Numbered from the stretch's first letter, positions 27,703 through 37,263 are shown. The stretch is 64,000 nucleotides of DNA from Deltaproteobacteria bacterium (GCA_022710585.1 JAKLGV010000013.1:1-64000); one strand, 5' to 3'. Made by a program: numbers and translations. The notes: generated by a model from the letters alone, not told the origin.

Positions 27703-28944
27703 ATGATGAAGTGGATCAAGCTGGCGTTGCGTAACATCTTTAGAAACAGACGCCGTTCTTTTACTACAATCATAGCGATAGCTGTAGGATTTGCATCGAT
27801 CAGTTTGTATTATGGATATATTCATCACACATACTGGGCAGTGAGGTTTTTTGCTGTTCACGGAGAGGGATTGGGTCATTTAAGAATCAATAAAGAAGGA
27901 TGGAAAAATAACTCAAAGTTGGACAAGTTAAAATACATGTTTTCCTATGACGAAACTCAAAAAATAATGAAACTCGTCAACGAGGAAAAAAATGTAATAT
28001 TGTCAACACCACAATTATATCTGTCCGGTTTGGTGAGTAATGGCACGACTTCCACATATTTTGTTGCTGAGGGCGTTGTTCCTAAAGACGATAAAATTAT
28101 AAAAAATCAAAGATGGATCAACTATGCGAAAGTTCAGGGTAAGCCACTGAGTGAAGACACTCCGTTGGGAGTCGAGATTTCATCCGGATTAGGAAAGCAG
28201 TTGAACTTAGCGCCGGGTAAAGACGGGGTGGCCATGACTACAACGCTGGACGGTCAGATGAAGGCGCTGGATGTAAAAGTGACTGCGGTATTCAACACCG
28301 GCAATGATTTTTATAATGATAAGTATATGCGCTTTAACTTTAATTATGCCCAATCTCTACTGGATACACAATCCGCCGAAAGAATTGTGGTGTTGCTTGA
28401 CGACATACAGGCAACGGAAAAAATGCGTAAACATTTGCTGCGGAAGCTCAGCGTCGCAGGCATAAACTGTGAAATACAGACATGGGATAAATTGTCCGTA
28501 GCTTATACCAAGATAAAATCATATCTTGATGCGATTTTCATATTTCTTTTTTCAATTATTTTGATTATCGTGGCGATGACCACAATCAATACGATGAGTA
28601 TGGTTATCTTAGAGAGAACGAACGAAATCGGCACCCTCAGAGCTCTCGGTTTAAAGCGCAAAGGGGTATTGATGATATTTGCTTTGGAAGGCGCTTTTCT
28701 TGGATTATTCGGGAGTATCTTAGGTATCGTTTTACATAGTTGCGTTGTGGCCATTACCAGATATCATAAAACGTACTATACACCACCGGGTTCATCAAGT
28801 TCCGTATCGCTGTACGTTGATATGGTGCCTGATATGCTGGCTGTATTATTCTTTAGTTTTATTTTACTTTCTTCTCTGTCTGCTGTCGTTTCCGCCAGAC
28901 GAGCGGGCAAAAAAAATATTGTTGATGCATTAGGGCATGTATAG
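27703..28944 (+). CDS. FtsX/MacB-type ABC transporter permease
   Basis: This 413-residue permease begins with a juxtamembrane helix (LALRNIFRNRRRSFTT), one membrane helix, a periplasmic domain of about 230 residues (MacB_PCD type), then three C-terminal helices with the FtsX signature ERTNEIGTLRALGLKRKGV near residue 306. Such permeases move lipoproteins or lipids with an ATPase partner, but none is adjacent. LolA-like and beta-barrel genes often found with such permeases are here 17-19 kb away (45674-47971). The last 100 coding bases are repeated at 33681-33812. Confidence 0.85.
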   Translation: MMKWIKLALRNIFRNRRRSFTTIIAIAVGFASISLYYGYIHHTYWAVRFFAVHGEGLGHLRINKEGWKNNSKLDKLKYMFSYDETQKIMKLVNEEKNVILSTPQLYLSGLVSNGTTSTYFVAEGVVPKDDKIIKNQRWINYAKVQGKPLSEDTPLGVEISSGLGKQLNLAPGKDGVAMTTTLDGQMKALDVKVTAVFNTGNDFYNDKYMRFNFNYAQSLLDTQSAERIVVLLDDIQATEKMRKHLLRKLSVAGINCEIQTWDKLSVAYTKIKSYLDAIFIFLFSIILIIVAMTTINTMSMVILERTNEIGTLRALGLKRKGVLMIFALEGAFLGLFGSILGIVLHSCVVAITRYHKTYYTPPGSSSSVSLYVDMVPDMLAVLFFSFILLSSLSAVVSARRAGKKNIVDALGHV

Positions 28945-28975
28945 ATGAGAAAGATTTTAATAATGCGGAGGCATT
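28844..28975 (+). repeat. Permease 3' end, copy A of a 132-base duplication
   Basis: This stretch, covering the permease C-terminus, its stop codon and about 30 bases beyond, recurs at 33681-33812 with roughly 90 percent identity by eye (shared core GCATTAGGGCATGTATAGAT). Confidence 0.85.
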
Positions 28976-29052
28976 CACTTTTTAGTAAGACTCGTTAAGC
29001 ACGACCGAAGTGAAACGTGGCCCATGCGAGGAATGCTAAATCGGCAACCGCT

Positions 29053-30624
29053 CTAATATTTGCGAGCGCTTTCTTCGATCCTGTTGTAGAATCCCTTGTT
29101 AGTCCAAAAAACGAGATGCTGATACGCCCGAAATCCGAAGGGAACGAAGAAATACCCGATAAAGCACAATGGCTGAACGACGACGTCGCTGATATCGGAA
29201 CGCACTTCCTCCACAAAATTGAATGGTTTGCGAAACCAGCGATGTCGGATGAAAAACTGATTGGCCTTGTAGATGCCGAAACAGACGTTCAACAGAGCGA
29301 CGGTGGCAGCCGTCAGACCGCCGAACAACAGCAGTTTTTCATCACGAAAATAAGTAAAAAAGTTGCCCATATATACGCATTCAAAAACGTAAATGCCGGT
29401 TGCAAAATACAAAAGAGGAAAGCTATGACTTTCCAGACAGAGCAAAAACAACAACCATTTTCTCACGCTGAATGAAGACGTCAGTACGTGTTTGAACAAA
29501 TACGCGGTGCTGGAAATGCCCAAAGCATGCCGTAACGCTTGCGAGTATCGCGCCAGAACCGAACTGAAGTAGGCGTGCCCAATGACGTTCTCGTTGTTCA
29601 TTGGAACCGCGACGGGCACCAGCCGAATGTTCTTCTTCAGTTTTATTGAAGCTTTGATAAAGGTGTGAAAGTCCTCGCCGACCGAATCGTAATCTACGTC
29701 CCAATAGTCCATCGCCTCCAGCATCTGGAGCGAAAGACTGTAATTGGAGATAGGGAAGCCCAACTTGCTGTTGGAGAATATGTTCGCGGCGGCGGCCATG
29801 GACCACAGATCGTCCATTGCGCGCACCAAGCAAGGCACCGCGTTTCGATTATTCTCAAAGAACGTAGGAGCCGCAAAGATTACGGAGTGCGGGTCATCGG
29901 CAGCTGACGCCATGCGTTCCAATTCCCAAAAGTAACGTTCCTCGACCAATGTATCGCAATCGATGACGGTGACCATGGTCCACGAATACACCTCGAACGG
30001 CTGGGAGGCGGCATGGAAGCGCACGGCGTGATTGACGTTCGCCGCTTTTCCGGGGCACTCCATTGGATCGAGAACGTGCACAGACTTCACTAAGTCGCTG
30101 AACCTATGCGCAAACATCTCATGAATCCGTCGAAACTTCTTCTCGTGGTCCTTGTCGGCAGTCTCGTGTGCACAGAGAACGACGTAATGGCTTGCAGCGT
30201 CCCTGTGACGAGACAGCGCACCGATAGTGTTCGCGATTGTTTCTATTGACTCTTTATAAATCGGCACAACGATCAAGTGATGCCACTTCAGTGATGGCGC
30301 GACGGCGGTTCCATGAATGTATCGTTTGATCGACGCGACGAGCCGTCGAGCCAGCCGTAGTATATTCACGGTTCGTAGCAGCATGAACAGGCAGCTCACC
30401 GACATGATCAGCAAGACCAGCAGGCTAAGGTCGATATGCAAGACAGGAGCGACAAGCAACAAGGTAACCGCACTGAAGAGGACCAGCGCCAGAAAAAACT
30501 TATGGGCCGCGATGTTTTTGTCGGGGCGTCGGGCAGGTTCCATCGTTCCGATAGAGCGCCTCACGAAGGACTCGATTTGTTCTTTTTTTTCTTGACGTGC
30601 AATTAATTTTTTTAAACCATCCAT
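29053..30624 (-). CDS. GT2-like membrane glycosyltransferase
   Basis: This 523-residue protein has two N-terminal membrane helices (about 45-95), a cytosolic GT-A domain and three or four C-terminal helices. Catalytic signatures are VPIYKES near 120, the Asp-x-Asp motif in VIDCDTL near 232, YDSVGEDFHTF near 325 and a YSQALRHALG segment in place of QxxRW near 370. It may synthesise and extrude a polysaccharide. Its codons look richer in G+C than the surrounding genes, suggesting separate acquisition. GAGG precedes the ATG. It occupies the site where copy A of a flippase gene appears to have been. Confidence 0.8.
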   Translation of the reverse strand: MDGLKKLIARQEKKEQIESFVRRSIGTMEPARRPDKNIAAHKFFLALVLFSAVTLLLVAPVLHIDLSLLVLLIMSVSCLFMLLRTVNILRLARRLVASIKRYIHGTAVAPSLKWHHLIVVPIYKESIETIANTIGALSRHRDAASHYVVLCAHETADKDHEKKFRRIHEMFAHRFSDLVKSVHVLDPMECPGKAANVNHAVRFHAASQPFEVYSWTMVTVIDCDTLVEERYFWELERMASAADDPHSVIFAAPTFFENNRNAVPCLVRAMDDLWSMAAAANIFSNSKLGFPISNYSLSLQMLEAMDYWDVDYDSVGEDFHTFIKASIKLKKNIRLVPVAVPMNNENVIGHAYFSSVLARYSQALRHALGISSTAYLFKHVLTSSFSVRKWLLFLLCLESHSFPLLYFATGIYVFECVYMGNFFTYFRDEKLLLFGGLTAATVALLNVCFGIYKANQFFIRHRWFRKPFNFVEEVRSDISDVVVQPLCFIGYFFVPFGFRAYQHLVFWTNKGFYNRIEESARKY

Positions 30625-30971
30625 TTTTAATCCTCAACAAATAAACCCATAGGGGCTACTTTTTCAGTTTTAATTATTTCTATCAGTTTTGGTAAATTAA
30701 TGAAACTCGTGAATGATCGATTGATCAGGTTCCTCATTAATATTACCTTTGTGCTATTGACTCATGTTTCAAAACTTACGAAGTCATCCGTGTGCTTGAA
30801 GAGGTTATCCATAATCCCCAATGCTCTTTTGGAAAAAAACATGCATCTATTGCTTTTCCTTAATTATAAAAACTAAAATTTGCATCCTCTTTATAGGATA
30901 AATCTTCCAGAGTTATAATAATATCATTATATTGTGTTCATGAAAAACGGATGCATACTAGCATAAGACAG
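30625..30971. other. A+T-rich gap between GT2 gene and transposase remnant
   Basis: About 350 bases with no open frame of note and no repeat I could match elsewhere in the window. Confidence 0.4.
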
Positions 30972-31792
30972 CTAAATAAAAAAACATAACTTTCTGGAAG
31001 GAGATGATTCAATTTTCACAAGTAAAGCATGGTAAAAATTGTACATAGTAGTGACCCCCCATATTTCAGATAAGGTTTTCAGCGGCGTTTTCCCCTTGAG
31101 TCTGCTGAAACGATACTTGCTATTGTGGCGCTGTTCAAATGCCAGTGATCCCGCTTGAAGCTCTTCTCCCGTGTGCATGATCTTCTTTTGAAGAAACATT
31201 TTCTGGTAGCGGTCATTAAACTGCTCAATCATTCCGTTTCGCCAGGGTTCAGCCTTGGGAATAAACCAGGGTTCGATGTCATGATTCAGGCAGAGTCGGA
31301 TTAAAGAGCCCATGCCACGGGGATGCTTCCGGCTGCCAAAGAAACTCGGGGCGTTATCGACCTGGAGATTGTTGGGCATGCCCAGACGCTTCCAGATATC
31401 CCAGAATCCGTCAATCAAAGGCTGACTGGCTTTGGATGAAGCTGGATATACGCCACAACGCACCGTGGCCGTATCAATCACATTGAGGCTGTAGAAACGC
31501 ACAGGGCCTTTCAGATAACATGGCCCCACCAGATCGGCTTGATGCGTCTGGTTGGCTCTTAAAAACGGCAAAGATGGATAGGCGGTGCCTTCGGTGTGAT
31601 ATTGGCGGCTCTGTGGGGCCGACAGGATTTGCTTTCGCTCCGCGATACATCGTGATCGTCATGACGCAAGATCCATTTGTATAACCATGATCTTGATTTA
31701 CGTAATGATGCACAGATGGATTCAGGGTCTTCTCCGTTATGAAACCGTCCAACAGTCAAAATCCTTTGCATTATACTCTCTTTGCTCATGAA
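30972..31792 (-). pseudogene. Broken integrase-core (DDE) transposase
   Basis: Two frames hold parts of one transposase. The N-terminal piece (from 31792) begins MSKESIMQRILTVGRF with a helix-turn-helix ending SRSWLYKWILRHD. The C-terminal 200 residues (30972-31571, open slightly upstream) carry the rve core: NQTHQADLVGPCY, LQVDNAPSFFG and WRNGMIEQFNDRYQ. Between them about 100 codons that intact relatives possess are missing and the frame shifts, so the enzyme is dead. The N-terminus begins within ten bases of a flippase fragment. Confidence 0.75.
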
Positions 31793-31800
31793 CACCTCCA

Positions 31801-31917
31801 TGCTGTAAAATGCAATCGGCAAATAGTCTAAAAGTTTTTTATCAATCGACATTAACCGAGGCATGGACTCTGGAGAGATGTGACGCAGCAGATGATAGAT
31901 CACGATGACTACACAAA
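31801..31917 (-). pseudogene. Internal fragment of a second flippase gene
   Basis: About 117 bases match the middle of the intact flippase gene (34548-34667): both encode MPRLMSIDKKLLDY followed by LPIAFYS, with a small deletion here. The fragment is in frame with the transposase start, producing a chimeric open frame of 114 codons (31559-31903). It is a remnant without function. Confidence 0.8.
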
Positions 31918-31941
31918 CCCATAGAGATACAAAAGAAGATT

Positions 31942-32001
31942 AATTATATCCATATTTAAAAGAATTCTAAATAATTCTATTCTGGACAGTAGTGTTCGGT
32001 T
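31942..32001 (-). repeat. IS-end remnant joined to AGTGTTCGGTT
   Basis: ATATCCATATTTAAAAGAATTCT and following bases to GGACAGTA recur, slightly diverged, at 33590-33637, the end of an IS4-family remnant. Directly after it comes AGTGTTCGGTT (31991-32001), also found at 32799-32809 at that remnant's other end. This looks like two IS termini fused. Confidence 0.6.
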
Positions 32002-32038
32002 TTGTATATTTATGTTTGAAAATGATTAACCGAAATGA

Positions 32039-32752
32039 TTATGGGTTTTGAGATGAGGGGCGTTTCCGGACACTTAGTTCTTCTCGAATATTATAAGCAT
32101 ATAACATAATGAAAAATGCCAGTAAGCATTCCTGTAGCTCTCCAGCATCGTTTCCTATTACCAGCCAGTTTGGCATTTTGGATAACACATGTTCAAGAAT
32201 CTTTTCAGGAGCATAGGTCAGATAAGCGATTACAGTTATAAACAAGGTATTTCCTTCTGGAATCAGTTGACGCAATGTTTTTTCGGGGGGCCAATCAGCT
32301 TTTCGATTTTTCCACCATCCGAGCAGTCCGCCGATTAAAACACCGGCCGACAAAAGCTGCCGAGGTATATTATCAAAAAATATTTCCCATACCCCTTTAA
32401 GATTGTGTAAGGTTGGTTCTTTTTGATCGTTAATGCTTGCCCATTGATCTGAAATTGTATAGTTAAAGATATGATGACCCCAGCTTATTTCCTCACCCAA
32501 GAAATATGTTGCGCCAAGGATAAGCGTTAGAATCCAGGCTTTTCCACAGAAAGAGTGCATTTTCTTTAAGCAGAAGATAAAATAAACTATGGATACAAAA
32601 AGAATAATCGCCGTAAGATTTTCGATGAGGCCATATTCTCGATATCCATTTTTTGATAAAAAACCATAGACATGTTCCACGTAAACATAAATCCAAAGCA
32701 CGATCGGAACTCCATAAACGAGCCACGAAGGAAAGGTTTGATCTGTTTTCAT
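32039..32752 (-). CDS. Membrane protein of unknown function with GEEISWG motif
   Basis: The 237-residue product has about six membrane helices. The segment FLGEEISWGHHIFNYT followed by EPTLHNLKG (residues about 85-120) is a pattern I recall from a widespread family of uncharacterised bacterial membrane proteins. No Shine-Dalgarno sequence is evident before the ATG. The gene lies between two direct copies of the IS-end-like AGTGTTCGGTT, so it may have moved with the insertion elements or be a survivor between them. Confidence 0.65.
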   Translation of the reverse strand: MKTDQTFPSWLVYGVPIVLWIYVYVEHVYGFLSKNGYREYGLIENLTAIILFVSIVYFIFCLKKMHSFCGKAWILTLILGATYFLGEEISWGHHIFNYTISDQWASINDQKEPTLHNLKGVWEIFFDNIPRQLLSAGVLIGGLLGWWKNRKADWPPEKTLRQLIPEGNTLFITVIAYLTYAPEKILEHVLSKMPNWLVIGNDAGELQECLLAFFIMLYAYNIREELSVRKRPSSQNP

Positions 32753-32798
32753 GAAAATGGCTTTTAATCTTATAAAAAATAGTTAATTCGGATCACTA

Positions 32799-33637
32799 GT
32801 GTTCGGTTAATTTATCAAATAAATTGAATTGGTCAGCTAACATAGAGTTTTCCGTTTTGCAATTGTTCTTATAAATAGTTAATAAAGTCTATAGCTTGAA
32901 TTTGTTGCCCAGAAAGACAAAAAGGAAAATTGGTTTCGGTGTCGTGATATTTTATGCGACGCAGTTTTTCCGGATAGTCCTTTCTCTGGTCGAAGCCTGT
33001 GATGATGATCGTCTGGTTGCTGATCAAACTGGTTGACCGATCCACCGGATGCGAGTAGATTCTCCGACACTGAAGATCGAATTTCGCTCGGATGAGAAAG
33101 AAAGCCAATGATTGTGAGAGTGCGTACAATCTGGAAATGTTCAGGTACCCGCGATCTATTACGTAAAAGGATCCTGTCTCGTAGGGAATGATATCGAGCG
33201 TGTTGACTGCGTGGCGATTGCCGTCGGAGCTATGAATGAAGGTCTGGATGCTGCAACGCAAATCCAGTAATGCATGCAGTTTGAAATGCCCTTGTTCTCG
33301 CGGAAGTTGGCCCATGGAAACATCGACAGGCACAAGTCGATGTTTGTTGCGTTGAACGCATAGGCTGTCTGTTCCAGTTCGAAAACTAATGGTTCGTCGC
33401 TATTTAGTTTGCCAGCCGTATGGATTAGCGAATAAGCCAGATCGGCATAAATTTGCCAGTTCCTCTGCTCGTTCGTAGCGGCAATCGTTGATCGGGGCAC
33501 TTTGCCGTGAACGCCCATATAATATAGTTTCTGTTCCTGGGCACGCAGGCAGATTTCGATATTCCGAAAGTTTTCAAAATAGGTGATTTGATATCCATAT
33601 GTTAAAGGATTCTAAATAAATCTATTCCGGACAGTAG
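32799..33637 (-). mobile_element. Decayed IS4-family insertion sequence
   Basis: Left end CTAGTGTTCGG (32798-32808) and right end CCGGACAGTAG (33627-33637) are imperfect inverted repeats (two mismatches). The transposase inside runs on the minus strand over about 32869-33590 in two frames: YFENFRNIEICLRAQEQKLYYMG and NATNIDLCLSMFPWANFRENKG, then after a frameshift near 33300 KLHALLDLRCSIQTFIH, YVIDRGYLNISRLY and YSHPVDRSTSLI. The N-terminal 40-60 residues are missing. The element cannot transpose by itself. Confidence 0.75.
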
Positions 33638-33681
33638 CAATATAGAAATAAATCGTTAAAATCTCTGTTTTGCTATTTATT
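33636..33681. repeat. 46-base repeat, copy 1
   Basis: AGCAATATAGAAATAAATCG to CTATTTATT recurs at 37264-37309 with about four mismatches in the same orientation. It lies exactly between the IS4-type end and the permease-tail duplication. Confidence 0.75.
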
Positions 33682-33812
33682 ATTATTCTTTAGTTTTATT
33701 TTACTTTCTTCTCTGTCCGTTGTCGTTTCCGCCAAACGAGCGGGCAGCAAAAGTATTGTTGATGCATTAGGGCATGTATAGATGAGAAAAATATTAATAA
33801 CGCGGAGACATT
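33681..33812 (+). repeat. Permease 3' end, copy B of the 132-base duplication
   Basis: This matches 28844-28975. The permease body that should precede it is absent. The last 19 bases overlap the 3' end of the convergent flippase gene, which means the ancestral order was permease tail facing flippase tail. Confidence 0.85.
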
Positions 33813-35236
33813 TGCTCTCTGTTTCGCCAGACCCAGAGTGCATACAAAGACATGGCTGTGAGAAACAGAGGAATGCGTTGGAAGAAAGAAAGGGAAGCTA
33901 TCTGCGGCTGTATGATGACGATGCAGATAAAGACGATTGCCATCCATACAGCATTCAGCATAACACGGAAATTGTATAACCACTGACCTGCTAGACGGGT
34001 TTGAATGGTTACATAAATAAAGCCTCTTGTGCTGTATGCCGTTAGGGTACTTAACGCGGCTCCCCGCATACCGAATTCGGGGATCAAGAGGGCATTCATG
34101 ATTGTCGCGAAGACCAGAATCGTCAAGTCAATCCATAGAAGAATGCTGCTTTTTCCCAGCCCCAGGATAACCTGCCCGGAAAGTTCACTGTAGCCGACTA
34201 TCAGGTAGCTGATAACCAGAATAAGAAAGGGCATTGTGTCTACCGAATATTGCGTCCCTGCAAGGGAAAGAAGCTCTTTGGGAAAGAAAAACATGGTAAA
34301 GACAATGGCAAACTGAATCATTAACACCATGTTGACGGAATAGGAAAATACGTCTTTAAGTTTGATTCTAAGTGTATTGCTGTCCATACCGCTTACCACG
34401 GGCACAATAAGACGTGAATAGCTTCTGCTGACCTGAACAACGCCTCCCGCAAGCATAAGCGTGATACCGTACAAGGCGGCCTTTTTGGCGCCGAGTATCA
34501 TAAAGACCAGCCAGAGATCTATACATTCAAGAGCGCTGATGACCGTGCTGTAAAATGCAATCGGCAAAGAATAGTCTAAAAGCTTTTTATCAATTGACAT
34601 TAACCGAGGCATGGGCTCCGGAGGGATGTGATGTCGCAGATGATAGATCACGATGCCTGCGCAAAGCAGGTTGGCGCTCAACAAGCTCCAGGCAAGGGCG
34701 TAGGAAAGATGGGTTAGAGAGAGGATGAGAGCAATAACGGTTACCAGGGATATTGAAAGGAACTGTGCATACAGTGCCGTGTATTGCGGTTTTCGGATTC
34801 CCATCAGAGAACCGCATGAGTAGTACAAGACAACATTTGCCGGAATGGCAGCCATGCAGATACAAAAAAAGATGACGGGAATTTCATGTAATGTTTTTGG
34901 TAGTAGGCTGTGAAATAGTGCGAATAATAATGTGACAACCAAAACGATGACGGTTGATGAGATCATGACCAGCCGGAAACCGTTCCATACGGTACCGGAT
35001 GAAAATCTGTTTTCCGCTTTCAAGCGAGGAATCCACCATTGCATTCCCTGATTAAGTCCAAGGCCGACCAGAGTTGAAGTGGCATAAACAAATGATTGAA
35101 GAGATACAAACATGCCGAAGGTTGCCTGTGAAAAAACACGGGGTAGTAATATATTCAACAAAGAGAAAATAGTTCGCGCTATCATTCCGCCCATGTTCAG
35201 CAGTGAACCGCGTAATATGAAGCGTGAATCAGACAT
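33794..35236 (-). CDS. Polysaccharide/oligosaccharide flippase (Wzx-like, MOP superfamily)
   Basis: This 480-residue protein has 12-14 membrane helices and the MOP-flippase pattern: RGSLLNMGGMIARTIFSLLNILLPR at the N-terminus (described by its core RTIFSLLNILLPRVF), a central loop MPRLMSIDKKLLDYSLPIAFYS, and a C-terminal Arg-rich tail. It should translocate a lipid-linked glycan across the inner membrane. It overlaps the upstream Stealth gene by eight bases, so the two are coupled. A fragment of a second copy lies at 31801-31917. Confidence 0.85.
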   Translation of the reverse strand: MSDSRFILRGSLLNMGGMIARTIFSLLNILLPRVFSQATFGMFVSLQSFVYATSTLVGLGLNQGMQWWIPRLKAENRFSSGTVWNGFRLVMISSTVIVLVVTLLFALFHSLLPKTLHEIPVIFFCICMAAIPANVVLYYSCGSLMGIRKPQYTALYAQFLSISLVTVIALILSLTHLSYALAWSLLSANLLCAGIVIYHLRHHIPPEPMPRLMSIDKKLLDYSLPIAFYSTVISALECIDLWLVFMILGAKKAALYGITLMLAGGVVQVSRSYSRLIVPVVSGMDSNTLRIKLKDVFSYSVNMVLMIQFAIVFTMFFFPKELLSLAGTQYSVDTMPFLILVISYLIVGYSELSGQVILGLGKSSILLWIDLTILVFATIMNALLIPEFGMRGAALSTLTAYSTRGFIYVTIQTRLAGQWLYNFRVMLNAVWMAIVFICIVIIQPQIASLSFFQRIPLFLTAMSLYALWVWRNREQMSPRY

Positions 35237-36305
35237 GGTTCTGCCTTTTTTGCTGAGATTTAGAAAAGCCTTTAGGTCTTGTGATTACAGGATCGCCTAA
35301 GCCTTTTTTCTTCATGACTTTTATGAAGCTTTCATACTGGCATTCGCGAATGTTGTTGAGGCATGCAAAATTAGCAGGAGAATCTTCGACTTCCTTCCAC
35401 CGCTTTGCCGATGTTTTTGTATTGGTGAACTTCTTGAATTCAAAAAACTGGAAACGAATTGAGGAATCAAAAAAGAGATGATTGTGAATTTGATCATAGG
35501 GATGCCAGTGCTTTTCCATGGTGTAAAGGATTGTGCTGTAGGAAAACGTATTTTGCATTCTGAATTTTTGCATACGTAAAAGATGAAGCACGTCTCCAAA
35601 CTCCTGTTCGATGCGTAGAGCTGTTGATTTACGAATAATCATTGTCATATGTTTGGGTGTGATAATGTCATGCCACAGAATATGCCCTTTTGACTTTCGC
35701 AAAATAGAAAAAGAATCAGCAATACCTCTCGCATAGGTACTGGAGATAGACCAGCGTGCGGGAAGTGTTTCAGATATCACATGACCAATGAACTTGACGA
35801 CCGAAGAGAACGTATAGAGATTGAGAGAGATGCGGTTGTCGTCCATAATCCTGAAAAGAGCGGTTTTAGGTACGGAACTGAAATGCATAGAATCATCATT
35901 GTTGTAAAGAAAAATCTCTGACAAATCTTTTATATTATGCAAGCATGATTCAACCACTTCGCTATTAAATGTGGGAAGGTAATTTTTATTCAGTATATCT
36001 CTATGATCCACAATACAAATCCGTCCATTGTTCAAAAAGGACTGGTCAACGGGCGGGATCTGCTGGTCGGTTATGATGAAAATTTTGCGAATCCATGGGA
36101 GATATTTTATTACAGAACGGACACTGTATGTAATCTCATCGACATTATTATAAAGCATATCAAAATTTTTACCTTCTGCCCGTTCGGCATGAATATCCTC
36201 TTCATTATAAAGCGCTTCAGACAGCTTTCGTTTATGAAGCAGTGACGGATCTCGGCCATCGATATAAGTAAAAACCATGTCCACGGGAACGTTCATATTA
36301 TTCAT
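35229..36305 (-). CDS. Stealth-family capsular polysaccharide phosphotransferase (intact)
   Basis: This 358-residue protein has the Stealth conserved regions: CR1 VDMVFTYIDGRDPSLLHKR near residue 6, CR2 NNVDEITYSVRSV and LPWIRKIFIITDQQIP near 52-85, CR3 IFLYNNDDSMHF near 130 and CR4 with WHDIITPKHMTM near 210. Known Stealth enzymes transfer hexose-1-phosphate to growing capsule, making phosphodiester-linked glycans in the cytosol. GAAGGA precedes the ATG. It is coupled to the flippase gene. A frameshifted paralogue lies at 42300-43364. Confidence 0.88.
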   Translation of the reverse strand: MNNMNVPVDMVFTYIDGRDPSLLHKRKLSEALYNEEDIHAERAEGKNFDMLYNNVDEITYSVRSVIKYLPWIRKIFIITDQQIPPVDQSFLNNGRICIVDHRDILNKNYLPTFNSEVVESCLHNIKDLSEIFLYNNDDSMHFSSVPKTALFRIMDDNRISLNLYTFSSVVKFIGHVISETLPARWSISSTYARGIADSFSILRKSKGHILWHDIITPKHMTMIIRKSTALRIEQEFGDVLHLLRMQKFRMQNTFSYSTILYTMEKHWHPYDQIHNHLFFDSSIRFQFFEFKKFTNTKTSAKRWKEVEDSPANFACLNNIRECQYESFIKVMKKKGLGDPVITRPKGFSKSQQKRQNHV

Positions 36306-36357
36306 TGCTATCCTTCATGACATAATTTAAAAACAATTCATGTTCAGCACCAATAAA

Positions 36358-37200
36358 CTAAATTGTCAGAACATATTCTCCCATGGTGATAAATTTGAAA
36401 TGCCTGCAAAGCCAATCAATCTTTTTGAAAGTTCCAAGGAGATTTCCATAGCAAGTTAATCTTCGCATAAAACCAAGAGGGAGCCTTGGTTGATTTGGAT
36501 CAATTTCTCTCGGATGGATGTAAAGTATCAATGGCCTGTTGTGTGCGTGAAGATGCCAAATACCTAATTTAATCAGCCACTGTGGTATTAATCGTAAATC
36601 CTGCCCGCCGAAAAGAGAAAATCTTTTACCGAGAATTTCTACAACCGACATGGGAAATTCGATGAGTGATCCGTGTTGGGTCTGAATTTTGTATGGGGCC
36701 AATGCTGAACCGGGAACACCGCAATGGCCATGTTTTTTTGGTGAAATGCTGGAATCATATTTGAAACCGGCTTCTTTAATCATATCCCAAGCCCATTGTG
36801 TTCTTTCGGTTATACTGAAACCGGGAGCTCTGAATCCATGAACTGGTAACCCTGTTATATCTTCTAGCAAATGCTTTGAATGCACAATGTCTTGTCTAAA
36901 GCCTTCTTTCTCAGATTCTCTAATCATGAGATGGGCATATCCATGACTGGCAACTTCATGACCTTCCTGAATACACAACTTCACAAGTTTTTTATTTCTT
37001 TCGGCAGCCCAACCAAGCCAGAAAAATGTTGCCTTAACATCGGTTTCTCTGAATAATTCTAAGAAAATGTTGAGATTTCTTTCAATCCTGGATTCCAGAA
37101 CATCCCACCGGTCGATAGTCGGGACGGCCGGATGACCTAAAATATGAAACCAATCCTCAACATCAATAGTGAAAATATTTTCATTTTTTAATTGCGACAT
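36358..37200 (-). CDS. Polysaccharide deacetylase, DUF3473 type
   Basis: This 280-residue NodB-fold enzyme has motif 1 TIDVEDWFH near residue 11, metal-binding HEVASHGYAH near 85 and RAPGFSI near 128, followed by the DUF3473 C-terminal region. It removes N-acetyl groups from exopolysaccharide. The DUF3473 subtype usually lies in exopolysaccharide/PEP-CTERM loci, but no exosortase is seen in this window. It is on the same strand as, and 53 bases upstream of, the Stealth and flippase genes, probably in one operon. Confidence 0.88.
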   Translation of the reverse strand: MSQLKNENIFTIDVEDWFHILGHPAVPTIDRWDVLESRIERNLNIFLELFRETDVKATFFWLGWAAERNKKLVKLCIQEGHEVASHGYAHLMIRESEKEGFRQDIVHSKHLLEDITGLPVHGFRAPGFSITERTQWAWDMIKEAGFKYDSSISPKKHGHCGVPGSALAPYKIQTQHGSLIEFPMSVVEILGKRFSLFGGQDLRLIPQWLIKLGIWHLHAHNRPLILYIHPREIDPNQPRLPLGFMRRLTCYGNLLGTFKKIDWLCRHFKFITMGEYVLTI

Positions 37201-37263
37201 CGAATAAAATCATTATAAAAACAGCATATTTTTTTCTTTGAATTACCAGAGATTAAGTGATGA

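Noticed and set aside
36358..37200. Evidence for a PEP-CTERM/exosortase system
   Set aside because: The DUF3473 deacetylase alone is suggestive, but no exosortase or PEP-CTERM tail was seen in the window.
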